Source of the DNA: CPC320 sp002684375
GTDB lineage: Bacteria > Pseudomonadota > Alphaproteobacteria > Rhodobacterales > Rhodobacteraceae
DNA length: 64,000 nt
Reading direction: 5' to 3'
Assembly (NCBI GenBank): GCA_965662545.1
Contig: CBFIHZ010000007.1
Location: 54,446-118,445, forward strand
Shown here: piece after piece, positions 1 to 8,814 of the stretch
Position numbering within the stretch: the stretch's first letter is position 1
How the letters are laid out: the number at the start of each line of letters is the position of its first letter
Notes under the pieces: model-generated
Seen by the model: the letters and a program-made list of their open reading frames with translations, nothing else
Database searches by the model: none
What the model was told of the DNA's origin: nothing
Translations under genes and position numbers: made by a program

Positions 1-79
1 TGCACACAGATCCGACAGGGGACATAGAGTGACGGCAATGAGTGCTTGATCCAGCACGCCCGACACACAGGAGTTTGGA

Positions 80-484
80 ATGATTGGTCGCTTAAACCAC
101 GTTGCAATTGCCGTTCCGGACCTTGAGGCGGCCATCGCGCAATATCGTGACACTCTTGGTGCCGAGGTTGGGCCACCACAGGAGGAACCCGACCACGGTG
201 TGACGGTGGTGTTTATTACATTGCCCAACACGAAAATTGAACTGCTCTATCCGCTCGGTCAAAACAGCCCCATCACCGGATTTCTGGAAAAAAATCCGGC
301 AGGCGGCATACACCACATGTGCTATGAGGTGCCCGATATCATCGCAGCCCGCGATCAGCTTCAAGGTGCTGGCGCCCGTGTTTTAGGCAATGGCACGCCC
401 AAAATTGGTGCCCATGGCAAACCAGTTCTGTTCTTGCACCCCAAAGATTTCAACGGCTGCCTGATTGAGCTTGAGCAAACCTAA
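80..484 (+). CDS. mce: Methylmalonyl-CoA epimerase
   Basis: This enzyme interconverts (2R)- and (2S)-methylmalonyl-CoA, linking propionyl-CoA carboxylation to methylmalonyl-CoA mutase. The 134-residue protein is a complete two-module glyoxalase/VOC fold of normal family length. The expected metal-site residues are visible: His7 in NHVAIAV, Glu54 in KIELLYP, His78 or His79 in GGIHHM, and Glu130 in LIELE. A Shine-Dalgarno AGGAG lies seven bases before the ATG. The DUF1467 gene follows 77 bp downstream on the same strand, an arrangement I recall from other Rhodobacterales. The mutase itself is not in this window. The assignment is firm from the motifs; a different VOC epimerase is unlikely. Confidence 0.93.
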   Translation: MIGRLNHVAIAVPDLEAAIAQYRDTLGAEVGPPQEEPDHGVTVVFITLPNTKIELLYPLGQNSPITGFLEKNPAGGIHHMCYEVPDIIAARDQLQGAGARVLGNGTPKIGAHGKPVLFLHPKDFNGCLIELEQT

Positions 485-561
485 CCTCGCCCTTTTAAAA
501 ACTTGCACTATATTTTCAGACGCGAAACAGCGCCAAGCGCCGCGCCTAGCTAGGATGTTAA

Positions 562-855
562 ATGTCGATCACCTCTGCCATCGTCTTATTTGCTATTGTC
601 TGGTTCATGGTATTTTTTATTGCCCTGCCGATCCGGCTGAAAACCCAAGGCGATGTGGGCGAGATCGTACCCGGCACTCAGGCTGGGGCCCCGGCCGAGC
701 ATCAGCTTAAAAAAAAGGCCTGGATCACAACCTTTGTGGCTTTTATCCTGTGGGTTGGTTTTGTGAGCGTCATCGTTTCGGGAAAGTTGACCGTGCGCGA
801 TCTGGATATGTTTAATCGGATGGGGCCGGCGACAGTTGGTGAAACAGATGGGTAA
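562..855 (+). CDS. DUF1467 family small membrane protein
   Basis: This is a 97-residue protein with two hydrophobic segments, roughly residues 5-25 and 53-73, separated by a polar loop rich in Gly, Pro and Lys. That matches the small DUF1467 membrane proteins typical of alphaproteobacteria, whose function is unknown. It follows the epimerase gene and may be co-transcribed with it. Its last 44 bases overlap the end of the convergent gene on the other strand, so transcripts of the two would be antisense to each other at their 3' ends. No biochemical role can be inferred. Confidence 0.8.
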   Translation: MSITSAIVLFAIVWFMVFFIALPIRLKTQGDVGEIVPGTQAGAPAEHQLKKKAWITTFVAFILWVGFVSVIVSGKLTVRDLDMFNRMGPATVGETDG

Positions 856-1510
856 AGGTTGCAACAGCAAGGATCGGGATGACCAAATTGACCAAAGGCA
901 CGGATAGTGGCACCGCCACCAGCGTTCCGGCCAGCCAGATTTTGCCTGTATGACGCTTGCGCAGGGCTTTTGCCTCCGTCCATCCAAGGCGCCGGGTGGC
1001 GACCAACTGAAAGTATTCCCGTCCCAAAAGAAAGCCGTTCAGACCCCAGAAAATAAATGGAGCCACAGGAAAAAATAACGCGTAGAGCAACAGCGCAACA
1101 AGATTAGCAGCCAAAAGCACCAATAAAAAATTCAGCATATCAAAAAGAGCTTGACCCAGAGGGATTGCGGTGGCCGCCGGCAAGTCAGGGTAATGCCGAT
1201 CCTCAACTGCGAGCACCACACGCTCCAGAAAAAGCGAGATAATCGCGCTCGCAACCGGCATCATTAAAAAGACCGACAGCACCAGCATAGCAAGTACTGA
1301 CGCCCAACTCATCACATCAGACGCCCAGCTTACCGACCCGATCAGCGGAAGAGAGGCCTCTGGCCCAAAACTCCAGTTGATCAAGGTAAAGACCACCAGC
1401 GTCGCCCCCGCCAAGAATAGCACGCTGAGGCCAATACCCAAAAACAGCACCTGACGAAACCGCCGGTCACCGATTTGCCGCAGCGCCTTAAAAAAGCTCG
1501 ACAGGATCAT
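812..1510 (-). CDS. EI24/CysZ-like membrane protein
   Basis: The protein has about 232 residues and several hydrophobic segments (residues about 22-45, 60-95, 130-165 and 195-220). Its overall pattern fits the EI24 domain family, which includes the sulfate transporter CysZ. A role in sulfate uptake is possible but is not shown by the neighbourhood. The start at 1510 is chosen because its ATG overlaps the TGA of the nitroreductase gene (ATGA), implying translational coupling. A second in-frame ATG lies four codons upstream. The 3' end overlaps the convergent DUF1467 gene. Confidence 0.72.
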   Translation of the reverse strand: MILSSFFKALRQIGDRRFRQVLFLGIGLSVLFLAGATLVVFTLINWSFGPEASLPLIGSVSWASDVMSWASVLAMLVLSVFLMMPVASAIISLFLERVVLAVEDRHYPDLPAATAIPLGQALFDMLNFLLVLLAANLVALLLYALFFPVAPFIFWGLNGFLLGREYFQLVATRRLGWTEAKALRKRHTGKIWLAGTLVAVPLSVPLVNLVIPILAVATFTHLFHQLSPAPSD

Positions 1511-2085
1511 TCTGCCATCCATGTGGTAACCGCATCAATATTAGGCCGTGGTCGTTCCGGCGGCGTGACCGTGCGGGTGCCAAGATAAATCAAACCCGCA
1601 ACCCGCTCTTTCGCATTAAGCCCCAAACCATGCTCAACAAAATCACGGTCGTGCGCCAGCCAGCCGGACAGCCACCCTGCCCCCCAACCGGCCGCCAATG
1701 CGGCATTAACCAGCCCAAGACAAACCGCACCTGCCGAATACGTCTGTTCAATCGCGGGTATACGTTCAACAGAGCGGCGTATTTCGACCACTGCAACCGC
1801 AAGATTGCCAAGATCGAACTGGCGCCGCGCTTTTGCAGTTTGCGCCGCATCCATCTCGGCGGCGACCGCCCGAGCCTCGGCCAGATCGGCAAGCCGTACT
1901 AGGGCCGGTTTTTGCAATACGATAAATCGCCAGGGCTCAAGCTTGCCATGATCCGGGCAGCGCGCAGCAGCGGTCAAAAGCGTGGTAAGCTCGGCCGTGT
2001 CCGGCACTGGCAAATCCAGTGTTTTCACCGGATGCGAACGCCGGGTTAATAAAAAGTCCAAAGCAACAGGGTTCGATACGGACAT
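1507..2085 (-). CDS. Nitroreductase family protein (YdjA-like)
   Basis: This is a 192-residue FMN-dependent nitroreductase-fold protein. The N-terminal TRRSHPVKTLDL segment and the later CPDHGKLEPWRF motif are the FMN and substrate-pocket signatures of the YdjA-type branch, which acts as a dimer and uses NAD(P)H. The physiological substrate is unknown. The start at 2085 is preceded by GGAG at a good distance; a longer reading from 2130 lacks such a site and adds residues not typical of the family. It is coupled by an ATGA overlap to the EI24-like gene downstream. Confidence 0.85.
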   Translation of the reverse strand: MSVSNPVALDFLLTRRSHPVKTLDLPVPDTAELTTLLTAAARCPDHGKLEPWRFIVLQKPALVRLADLAEARAVAAEMDAAQTAKARRQFDLGNLAVAVVEIRRSVERIPAIEQTYSAGAVCLGLVNAALAAGWGAGWLSGWLAHDRDFVEHGLGLNAKERVAGLIYLGTRTVTPPERPRPNIDAVTTWMAE

Positions 2086-2226
2086 TGAAACTCCATAAAA
2101 AGAATAATTACTCCTACAATCTATGCCCAAAATAGTAACGAGGGCAATTCACTAGAGTTTGCAAAATGTCTCCCGCGCCCCTCGCCGGGTTAGGGCCTGT
2201 CATGCAGTCTCCCAAACTCAGTCATC

Positions 2227-2255
2227 TCACCGCAAAAACATTTGCGAGGCGGTGA
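2227..2255 (-). terminator. Inverted repeat after the 83-residue gene
   Basis: A 7-bp stem TCACCGC/GCGGTGA encloses an inner GCAAA/TTTGC pairing. It sits about 14 bases beyond the stop of the minus-strand gene ending at 2269. No clear U-tract follows, so it may be a Rho-dependent end or an RNA-stability hairpin rather than a classic terminator. Confidence 0.3.
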
Positions 2256-2268
2256 TAACGCCAGCAAA

Positions 2269-2520
2269 CTAGTCTTCAGCAGAAGGCTGTGCATCGCGAC
2301 GCAAATAGACCCCTTCTGGCAAAGAGATGGCCGCCACAAGATCCCGCATCTGCGCAATCGACAGGGTAACTTTCTCAGTTCGATCCAGCCTTTTATCATA
2401 TTGCTCAACTGTGATGCATTCTTCGAACCCGTTTACCACAACATCCTCCTGTAGCGGCACCTGACCCTCATCGACGAGGGTAATTACGGTTGCATCAAAT
2501 TCATGCTCAATAGTGAACAT
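2269..2520 (-). CDS. Conserved hypothetical protein, 83 residues
   Basis: This small acidic soluble protein has no signal peptide or membrane segment. I recall similar short proteins from Rhodobacterales genomes but no known function. It starts FTIEHEFDATVITLVDEG and contains a central acidic stretch followed by a helical region (SIAQMRDLVAAI) and the end VYLRRD. An AAAGGAAA ribosome-binding site lies just upstream of the ATG. It stands alone between the nitroreductase pair and a degraded protease gene. Confidence 0.65.
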   Translation of the reverse strand: MFTIEHEFDATVITLVDEGQVPLQEDVVVNGFEECITVEQYDKRLDRTEKVTLSIAQMRDLVAAISLPEGVYLRRDAQPSAED

Positions 2521-2660
2521 CGTCTATTTCCTTTGCCTATTTGAAGCCTGCTTACTAAAGCTACGCGCAACAGGCTGCTAGCATAGCCAGTGTAGCCAAA
2601 ACCAAAATAGAGACGAAAGCCAATTCTCAAAAAAGAGGCCTATTTGATATAACGGTCACT

Positions 2661-3162
2661 TTGCATCTGCATTTTTTATTGCAGGCTGCAATTCTGTTTC
2701 CCCCCAACTCACCCCTGCGCGAGAGCGGAGACCCCATCGCCCAGACAGTGATTGTTCTCATCTTATCCATGCTGTTGTCAGCCCGAGATGACACCAAACT
2801 GGCGTTTATTTTTGGCCGAGAGAGCACCCACCACATTCAGGGCACCTGCTGAAAAGCAGCAAAATGCGCTTGCCGAAGCATTGCTTTTTGGCAGGCTGAC
2901 CAGCCTGGCCGGGGGGCCGCCGATCACTTTTAGAACCGCGCAAGATGTTGGCACAGTCATGGGCGGTCGCACCTATTGGAAAAAATTCGAACTGCAGACC
3001 GACGCCCTTGGCATCCAGATCACCCATGCAACCGACTATGATCCGCTGCGTGGCGCCGCATTCTTTAGCCGTATTTCCGATCCGGGCAACGCATTTCCCG
3101 GAACGCATCCACCCAACCAGAAACGAATCGAGACCGTTGTTGGTGTTGTCGCCAGATTATAA
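2661..3162 (+). pseudogene. Degenerate M48-family metalloprotease
   Basis: Two overlapping reading frames together resemble a small secreted M48 metalloprotease. The first frame (2661-2852) ends with LAFIFGRESTHHIQG, where intact members have a HExxH zinc motif; the first His is replaced by Arg (RESTH). It then meets a stop. The similarity continues in another frame from about 2840: QNALAEAL, then RTAQDVG, then FELQTDALG (the third zinc-ligand region, normally E..EAD), GYDP-like DYDP, and the C-terminal GTHPPNQKRIETV typical of the family. The amino-terminal part, including the signal peptide, is also missing. Frameshift, lost catalytic His and truncation all point to a dead gene. Confidence 0.72.
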
Positions 3163-3224
3163 AACACAGCCAGCGCATCGGTGTTAAAAATTGCAATGGT
3201 GATGCAAACACCTCGATTAGCCCC

Positions 3225-3253
3225 TTGCAGACAACACGGGCATTGCCTATAGA
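3225..3253 (+). promoter_or_regulatory. Candidate sigma-70-type promoter for rimP operon
   Basis: TTGCAG and TATAGA are separated by exactly 17 bp, close to the housekeeping consensus. The position, about 90 bp before rimP and just after the dead protease gene, fits the operon promoter. It is a pattern match only. Confidence 0.4.
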
Positions 3254-3330
3254 GAAGCCTAACAGCGGCTTCGAGGTTTATAATCTTGGACCCACCGAGA
3301 AAGAGCAACGGGCCGCGCGCCCGTTTTTTT
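3254..3330 (+). promoter_or_regulatory. Leader of rimP operon with internal intrinsic terminator
   Basis: Directly after the putative promoter there is a 6-bp hairpin (GAAGCC at 3254-3259 with GGCTTC at 3267-3272). Then comes a GC-rich hairpin (CGGGC at 3309-3313 with GCCCG at 3319-3323) followed by seven T residues, the form of an intrinsic terminator. It lies 15 bases before the rimP ATG. Since the operon encodes NusA, a termination factor, this is a plausible attenuator with feedback control. It could instead simply end transcription coming from upstream. Confidence 0.55.
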
Positions 3331-3345
3331 GTATCTGAAAGACCC

Positions 3346-3918
3346 ATGAACAACAGTTTGATAGCCAAAGCCGCCATTGATCGCCGTCTGGAAGAGATCA
3401 TAACGCCCGTGATCGAAGATCTTGGGTTTGAGTTGGTGCGCGTACGGCTTATGAGCGGGCATGAAATCATCTTGCAGGTGATGGCGGACCGTCCCGAGGG
3501 CGGTATAGAAGTGGATGAATGCGGACAGATCAGCACCGCAATCAGCGCGGTACTGGATGTGGAAGATCCGGTTCTTGACGCCTACACGCTCGAGGTGTCC
3601 AGCCCTGGGATTGACCGGCCACTGACCCGGCTCAAGGATTTTGATATGTTCGAAGGCTATGAGGCCAAAATTGAAACCACCGAATTAATCGACGGACAGC
3701 GCCGGTTCAAAGGCCTGCTGGCTGGGACCGAAAATGATGATGTACTGATCAATATTAATCAGGGCACAATCGGGTTGAAGTTTGAATGGCTGTCAGATGC
3801 CAAACTGGTGCTGACCGATGATTTAATCAAGGAAATGCTGCGTCAACGCAAAGCTGCGGGGACGTTGAACGAAACGAAATTTGACAAGATTGAGACCGAA
3901 GCGTCCGAGGAGGACTAA
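3346..3918 (+). CDS. rimP: Ribosome maturation factor RimP
   Basis: RimP assists maturation of the 30S subunit. The 190-residue protein has the N-terminal alpha/beta domain (IITPVIEDLGFELVRV, then HEIILQVMADRPEGG) and the core motif YTLEVSSPGIDRPL at about residues 78-91, followed by an Sm-like C-terminal domain with ENDDVLININ. The ATG at 3346 is preferred to one at 3286 because the earlier one would read through the terminator hairpin and add 20 atypical residues. It is the first gene of rimP-nusA-ylxR-infB, a very conserved bacterial operon; nusA starts 2 bases after its stop. Confidence 0.95.
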   Translation: MNNSLIAKAAIDRRLEEIITPVIEDLGFELVRVRLMSGHEIILQVMADRPEGGIEVDECGQISTAISAVLDVEDPVLDAYTLEVSSPGIDRPLTRLKDFDMFEGYEAKIETTELIDGQRRFKGLLAGTENDDVLININQGTIGLKFEWLSDAKLVLTDDLIKEMLRQRKAAGTLNETKFDKIETEASEED

Positions 3919-3920
3919 CC

Positions 3921-5567
3921 ATGGCCATTACTTCAGCCAACCAGCTAGAGCTGTTGCAAACTGCCGAGGCAGTTGCCCGCGAGAAAATGATCGACCCTGC
4001 ATTGGTGGTCGAAGCGATGGAAGAATCGCTCGCCCGTGCTGCCAAAAGCCGGTACGGCGCGGAAATGGACATCCGTGTGTCGATCGATCGCAAAACCGGA
4101 CGCGCCAGCTTTACCCGCGTGCGCACCGTGGTCGAAGACGAAGAAGTCGAAAACTATCAAGCCGAAATGACCGTAGAGCAGGCCCGACCCTATCTTGAAA
4201 GCCCAGCCGTTGGCGACCAATTTATCGAAGAAGTGCCACCTGTTGAAATGGGCCGAATCGCCGCTCAATCGGCCAAGCAAGTGATCCTGCAGAAAATTCG
4301 CGAAGCAGAACGTGATCGCCAATTCGAAGAATTCAAAGACCGCGCCGGCACTATCATCAATGGCGTCGTCAAGCGCGAGGAATATGGCAATGTCATCGTC
4401 GACATGGGGCGTGGCGAAGCCATCCTGCGCCGCAACGACAAGATTGGTCGCGAAAGTTACCGGCCCAACGATCGGGTGCGTTGTTATATTAAGGATGTGC
4501 GCCGCGAACCGCGCGGACCCCAGATTTTCCTATCGCGCACCGACCCGCAATTTATGGCCGAATTGTTCAAGATGGAGGTGCCGGAAATTTATGACGGCAT
4601 CATTGAAATCAAGGCCGTCGCCCGCGATCCCGGCTCGCGCGCCAAAATCGCCGTGATATCATATGACAACTCGATTGACCCCGTAGGAGCCTGCGTCGGG
4701 ATGCGCGGCAGCCGTGTTCAGGCTGTGGTGAATGAACTTCAGGGCGAAAAAATTGACATCATCCCATGGAACGAAGACCAGCCAACATTTTTGGTCAATG
4801 CGCTGCAACCTGCTGAAGTCTCCAAAGTGGTTCTCGACGAAGAGGCAGAGCGCATCGAGGTTGTTGTTCCTGAAGAACAGTTAAGCCTGGCAATTGGCCG
4901 CCGTGGACAAAACGTCCGCCTTGCCAGCCAACTCACCGGTCTGGATATCGATATCATGACCGAGGCCGACGAAAGTGCCCGGCGCCAGAAAGAGTTTGAG
5001 CTTCGTACCCAGTTGTTTATGGACGCGCTGGATCTGGACGAATTCTTCGCCCAATTGCTGGTATCAGAGGGTTTTACCAATCTCGAAGAAGTTGCCTATG
5101 TTGATGTTGAAGAATTGCTCGTCATCGATGGCGTAGACGAAGGCACCGCAGGAGAACTGCAGACCCGGGCGCGTGAACATCTCGAAGCTCAGGCGAAAAA
5201 GGCGTTAGACCATGCGCGCGAATTGGGTGTGCAGGACAGCCTGGTCGAGTTTGAGGGGCTGAACCCACAGATGATCGAAGCGCTCGCCGAGGACGGTATC
5301 TTTACGATCGAAGATTTTGCCACTTGCGCCGATTGGGAGCTTGCAGGCGGTTGGACAACAGTAGATGGCGAACGGGTCAAAGATGACGGTCTGCTCGAAA
5401 AATTCGACGTGTCGCTCGAAGAGGCTCAGACCATGGTGATGACCGCGCGGGTCCTTCTGGGCTGGGTCGATCCTACCGAACTTGATCCCGCCGAGCCAGA
5501 AGCCGAGGGCGAAGCAGAGGACGGCACTGACAGCGATCTGGCCGATCCAGAAGCGGTCAGCAGCTGA
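3921..5567 (+). CDS. nusA: Transcription termination/antitermination factor NusA
   Basis: NusA binds RNA polymerase and RNA, modulating pausing, termination and antitermination. The 548-residue protein shows the N-terminal polymerase-binding domain (about 1-130), an S1 domain (about 135-200, GVVKREEYGNVIVDMG), two KH domains (the second with IGRRGQNVRLAS near residue 327) and C-terminal helix-hairpin-helix repeats. It ends in an acidic tail rich in Glu and Asp. A GGAGGA site precedes the ATG. Its length and order are normal for alphaproteobacteria. Confidence 0.97.
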   Translation: MAITSANQLELLQTAEAVAREKMIDPALVVEAMEESLARAAKSRYGAEMDIRVSIDRKTGRASFTRVRTVVEDEEVENYQAEMTVEQARPYLESPAVGDQFIEEVPPVEMGRIAAQSAKQVILQKIREAERDRQFEEFKDRAGTIINGVVKREEYGNVIVDMGRGEAILRRNDKIGRESYRPNDRVRCYIKDVRREPRGPQIFLSRTDPQFMAELFKMEVPEIYDGIIEIKAVARDPGSRAKIAVISYDNSIDPVGACVGMRGSRVQAVVNELQGEKIDIIPWNEDQPTFLVNALQPAEVSKVVLDEEAERIEVVVPEEQLSLAIGRRGQNVRLASQLTGLDIDIMTEADESARRQKEFELRTQLFMDALDLDEFFAQLLVSEGFTNLEEVAYVDVEELLVIDGVDEGTAGELQTRAREHLEAQAKKALDHARELGVQDSLVEFEGLNPQMIEALAEDGIFTIEDFATCADWELAGGWTTVDGERVKDDGLLEKFDVSLEEAQTMVMTARVLLGWVDPTELDPAEPEAEGEAEDGTDSDLADPEAVSS

Positions 5568-5590
5568 GCACCGCCGTATTTAGGGACGAT

Positions 5591-6229
5591 ATGAACCAAA
5601 TCGCAAAAAACCCAGACCGAGGCACCGGCACAGAGCGAAAATGCATCGCAACCGGAGAGGTGCAGCCAAAATTTGGCCTGATCCGCTTTGTGGTGGGGCC
5701 GGATCAACACATCGTACCTGACGTCTTGGGTAAACTGCCCGGACGCGGCATCTGGGTCTCTGCAAAGTACGAAACGCTTGCCAAAGCCGTCTCGAAAAGC
5801 CTATTTTCGAGAGGCGCAAAACAGGCTGTTTCTGTGCCAGATACTTTGATATCTGATATAGAAACCCAATTGGCACGCCGTGTTATAGATTTGATAAGCC
5901 TTGCCCGTAAATCTGGCCAAGCCGTTTCGGGCTATGAAAAAGTCAAGGATTGGCTGAGCAAAGAAACCGCCCGTGTTCTAATACAGGCAAGCGATGGATC
6001 AGCACGCGGAAAGTCCAAATTAAGCACGCCTTATGGCGGCTCATTTATTGGATGGCTTACCGCCGACGAATTAGGTTTGGCATTTGGACGACAAACTGCA
6101 ATACATGGCGCTCTAGCCTCTGGTGGACTCACCTCTCGTATTGTAGAGGAAGCAGCACGTCTCAAAGGTTTGCGCGTGATTGATGATAGTGACGGTGGCA
6201 GGGGCCATCGGGAAGGAAAAGACAGCTAG
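5591..6229 (+). CDS. YlxR/DUF448 and L7Ae-like RNA-binding protein
   Basis: This 212-residue protein fuses a YlxR (DUF448) domain (RKCIATGEVQPKFGLIRFV, then LPGRGIWV, residues about 16-58) to an L7Ae/L30e-like domain (about 90-190, with RRVIDLISLARKSGQAVSG). The fusion is common in alphaproteobacteria between nusA and infB. YlxR proteins bind RNA and have been linked to gene regulation and to RNase P, but the role here is not established. Its TAG is immediately followed by the infB ATG with no spacer. Confidence 0.88.
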   Translation: MNQIAKNPDRGTGTERKCIATGEVQPKFGLIRFVVGPDQHIVPDVLGKLPGRGIWVSAKYETLAKAVSKSLFSRGAKQAVSVPDTLISDIETQLARRVIDLISLARKSGQAVSGYEKVKDWLSKETARVLIQASDGSARGKSKLSTPYGGSFIGWLTADELGLAFGRQTAIHGALASGGLTSRIVEEAARLKGLRVIDDSDGGRGHREGKDS

Positions 6230-8728
6230 ATGAGCGATAGTGACGGCAAAAAGACCTTGGGTCTCCGCGGAGGTGCCCGCCCGGGCAACGTAAAGCAAAG
6301 CTTTAGCCACGGGCGGACGAAAAGCGTCGTGGTGGAAACCAAACGCAAACGCGTTGTGGTGCCGAAATCGACGGTCAACAAATCTGCTGGTGGGTCTACA
6401 CCGGCGGCGGCATCCATGAAGCGGCCGGCGGGTATCAGCGATGTGGAAATGGAACGTCGCCTCAAGGCCGTTCAGGCCGCCAGAGCCCGTGAGGTTGAAG
6501 ACGCCGCAAAGCGTGCGGCCGCCGAACTCGCCAGCGAAGAGGAACGCAAACGCCGCCGGGCGGAGATGGAGGCCCAAGAGGCCGAACGCCGCGAAGCCCA
6601 AGAACTGGCGAAGAAAAAAGCCGAAGAGTCAGAGGCCCTGCGCAAAGCCGCGGAGGAAGCTGCCAAACAGGCGGCTGAAAGCGTCGACAATGCAGCGCCA
6701 CAGCCTGCCGCCGCAAAAGTGGCCCCAAAAACCGCGCCAACTAAAGCTGCGCCCACCCCGCTTCGCAAAAAAGAGCGCGAGGCAGACACCCGCGATAAAA
6801 ACCGCAACAAAGGCGGTGACGACAACCGACGGTCGGGTAAACTAACGCTGAACCAAGCGCTCTCGGGTGGCGAAGGCGGCCGACAAAAATCCATGGCCGC
6901 GATGAAGCGCAAGCAAGAGCGCGCACGCCTCAAGGCCTTGGGCCAGAATATGGAGCGCGAAAAGATTGTCCGCGATGTCCAGCTGCCAGAGGCCATTATC
7001 GTATCCGAGTTGGCAAACCGGATGGCCGAACGGGTCGGCGATGTTGTTAAATCCCTGATGCAAATGGGCATGATGGTAACGCAAAACCAATCTATTGACG
7101 CGGATACAGCAGAACTGATTATCCAAGAGTTTGGTCATAAAGTTGTCCGGGTTTCAGACGCTGATGTGGAAGATGTGATCAATGAAATCGTCGACGCCGA
7201 CGAGACCTTGATCTCTCGGCCACCTGTGATCACCATCATGGGCCACGTCGACCACGGCAAAACATCTCTACTGGATGCGATTCGAGACGCCAAGGTCGTC
7301 GCTGGCGAAGCTGGGGGCATCACGCAACATATAGGTGCCTATCAGGTCAAGACCGCAGGGGGCACTGTGTTGAGTTTTCTCGACACGCCCGGTCACGCAG
7401 CCTTTACCTCGATGCGATCGCGCGGCGCGCAAGTTACCGATATTGTGATTTTGGTTGTTGCGGCTGATGATGCCGTTATGCCGCAGACGATTGAGGCCAT
7501 TAATCATGCCAAAGCGGCAGGTGTGCCGATGATTGTGGCCATCAATAAAATGGATAAGCCAGATGCGACCCCCGACAAAGTGCGGACGGATCTGTTACAG
7601 CATGAGGTGATCGTTGAGAAAATGTCTGGCGAAGTGCAGGATGTCGAAGTTTCGGCTATAACCGGCATGGGACTGGATGAATTGCTGGAAGCAATCGCGT
7701 TGCAGGCCGAGATTCTAGAACTGAAAGCCAACCCCGACCGCGCCGCTCAAGGCGCCGTGATTGAGGCACAGCTTGACGTGGGACGCGGTCCGGTTGCCAC
7801 GGTTCTGGTTCAAAAAGGTACATTGAAACAAGGCGATATATTCGTTGTCGGCGAACAATGGGGCCGTGTACGCGCCTTGATTGACGACAAGGGTGACCGG
7901 ATCAAGACCGCAGGTCCATCCGTACCGGTTGAGGTTCTGGGGCTGAATGGCACCCCTGAGGCCGGTGATGTTCTGAACGTTGTCGACACCGAGGCACAAG
8001 CCCGCGAGATTGCCGAATACCGCGCAAACGCCGCAAAAGACAAACGTGCCGCAGCCGGCGCGGCCACCACGCTTGAGCAATTGATGACCAAGGCCAAGCA
8101 AGACGAAAACCTCAGCGAGTTGCCTATTTTGGTGAAAGCCGACGTACAGGGATCTGCAGAAGCAATTGTTCAGGCGATGGAGAAAATCGGCAACGATGAG
8201 GTGCGCGTTCGGGTGCTTCATTCTGGTGTGGGCGCAATCACCGAAAGTGATATCGGCCTTGCCGAAGCGTCTGGCGCACCGGTGATGGGCTTTAACGTCC
8301 GGGCCAATGCGTCCGCGCGCAACTCGGCCAATCAAAAAGGCGTCGAGATTCGCTATTATTCGGTGATCTATGATCTGGTTGATGACGTCAAAGCCGCCGC
8401 AAGCGGCTTGCTGAGCGCCGAAATTCGCGAGAATTTCATTGGCTATTCAAAGATCAAAGAAGTGTTCAAAGTCTCGGGTGTCGGCAAAGTTGCGGGCTGC
8501 CTTGTCACCGAAGGTGTCGCGCGCCGCTCGGCAGGTGTGCGTCTGCTGCGCGACAATGTGGTGATCCACGAGGGAACGCTGAAAACGCTCAAACGCTTCA
8601 AGGACGAAGTACCAGAAGTACAATCTGGCCAGGAATGCGGTATGGCGTTTGAAAACTATGAAGATATACGCGCCGATGATGTGATCGAAATCTTTGAGCG
8701 CGAAGAGGTGATGCGTAACCTCGACTAA
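6230..8728 (+). CDS. infB: Translation initiation factor IF-2
   Basis: IF-2 is the GTPase that brings initiator tRNA to the ribosome. The 832-residue protein has a long charged, Lys/Ala/Glu-rich N-terminal region (to about 250), an IF2_N module near 250-320 and the G domain beginning with GHVDHGKT near residue 338. DTPGHAAF and NKMDKPD are the G3 and G4 motifs. Domains II to IV complete the protein up to its normal C-terminus. The ATG directly abuts the preceding stop, so translation is probably coupled. rbfA, which often follows, is absent; a terminator follows instead. Confidence 0.97.
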   Translation: MSDSDGKKTLGLRGGARPGNVKQSFSHGRTKSVVVETKRKRVVVPKSTVNKSAGGSTPAAASMKRPAGISDVEMERRLKAVQAARAREVEDAAKRAAAELASEEERKRRRAEMEAQEAERREAQELAKKKAEESEALRKAAEEAAKQAAESVDNAAPQPAAAKVAPKTAPTKAAPTPLRKKEREADTRDKNRNKGGDDNRRSGKLTLNQALSGGEGGRQKSMAAMKRKQERARLKALGQNMEREKIVRDVQLPEAIIVSELANRMAERVGDVVKSLMQMGMMVTQNQSIDADTAELIIQEFGHKVVRVSDADVEDVINEIVDADETLISRPPVITIMGHVDHGKTSLLDAIRDAKVVAGEAGGITQHIGAYQVKTAGGTVLSFLDTPGHAAFTSMRSRGAQVTDIVILVVAADDAVMPQTIEAINHAKAAGVPMIVAINKMDKPDATPDKVRTDLLQHEVIVEKMSGEVQDVEVSAITGMGLDELLEAIALQAEILELKANPDRAAQGAVIEAQLDVGRGPVATVLVQKGTLKQGDIFVVGEQWGRVRALIDDKGDRIKTAGPSVPVEVLGLNGTPEAGDVLNVVDTEAQAREIAEYRANAAKDKRAAAGAATTLEQLMTKAKQDENLSELPILVKADVQGSAEAIVQAMEKIGNDEVRVRVLHSGVGAITESDIGLAEASGAPVMGFNVRANASARNSANQKGVEIRYYSVIYDLVDDVKAAASGLLSAEIRENFIGYSKIKEVFKVSGVGKVAGCLVTEGVARRSAGVRLLRDNVVIHEGTLKTLKRFKDEVPEVQSGQECGMAFENYEDIRADDVIEIFEREEVMRNLD

Positions 8729-8758
8729 ACAGAGACCGGCCTCAATGTCACAGATTTT

Positions 8759-8794
8759 AAAAGCGCGCGAGGTTCTCGGGCGCTTTTATCTTTT
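8759..8794. terminator. Bidirectional terminator between infB and mutT
   Basis: AAAAGCGC (8759-8766) pairs with GCGCTTTT (8780-8787), with an inner CGAG/CTCG pairing. The A-run on one side and T-run on the other let it work for both convergent transcripts. It lies 31 bases past the infB stop and 20 bases past the mutT stop. Confidence 0.75.
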
Positions 8795-8814
8795 GTGGTG
8801 GCAAAAATGATGTT

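Noticed and set aside
1..79. Possible end of an upstream gene
   Set aside because: Only short frames with no recognisable sequence; no claim can be made.
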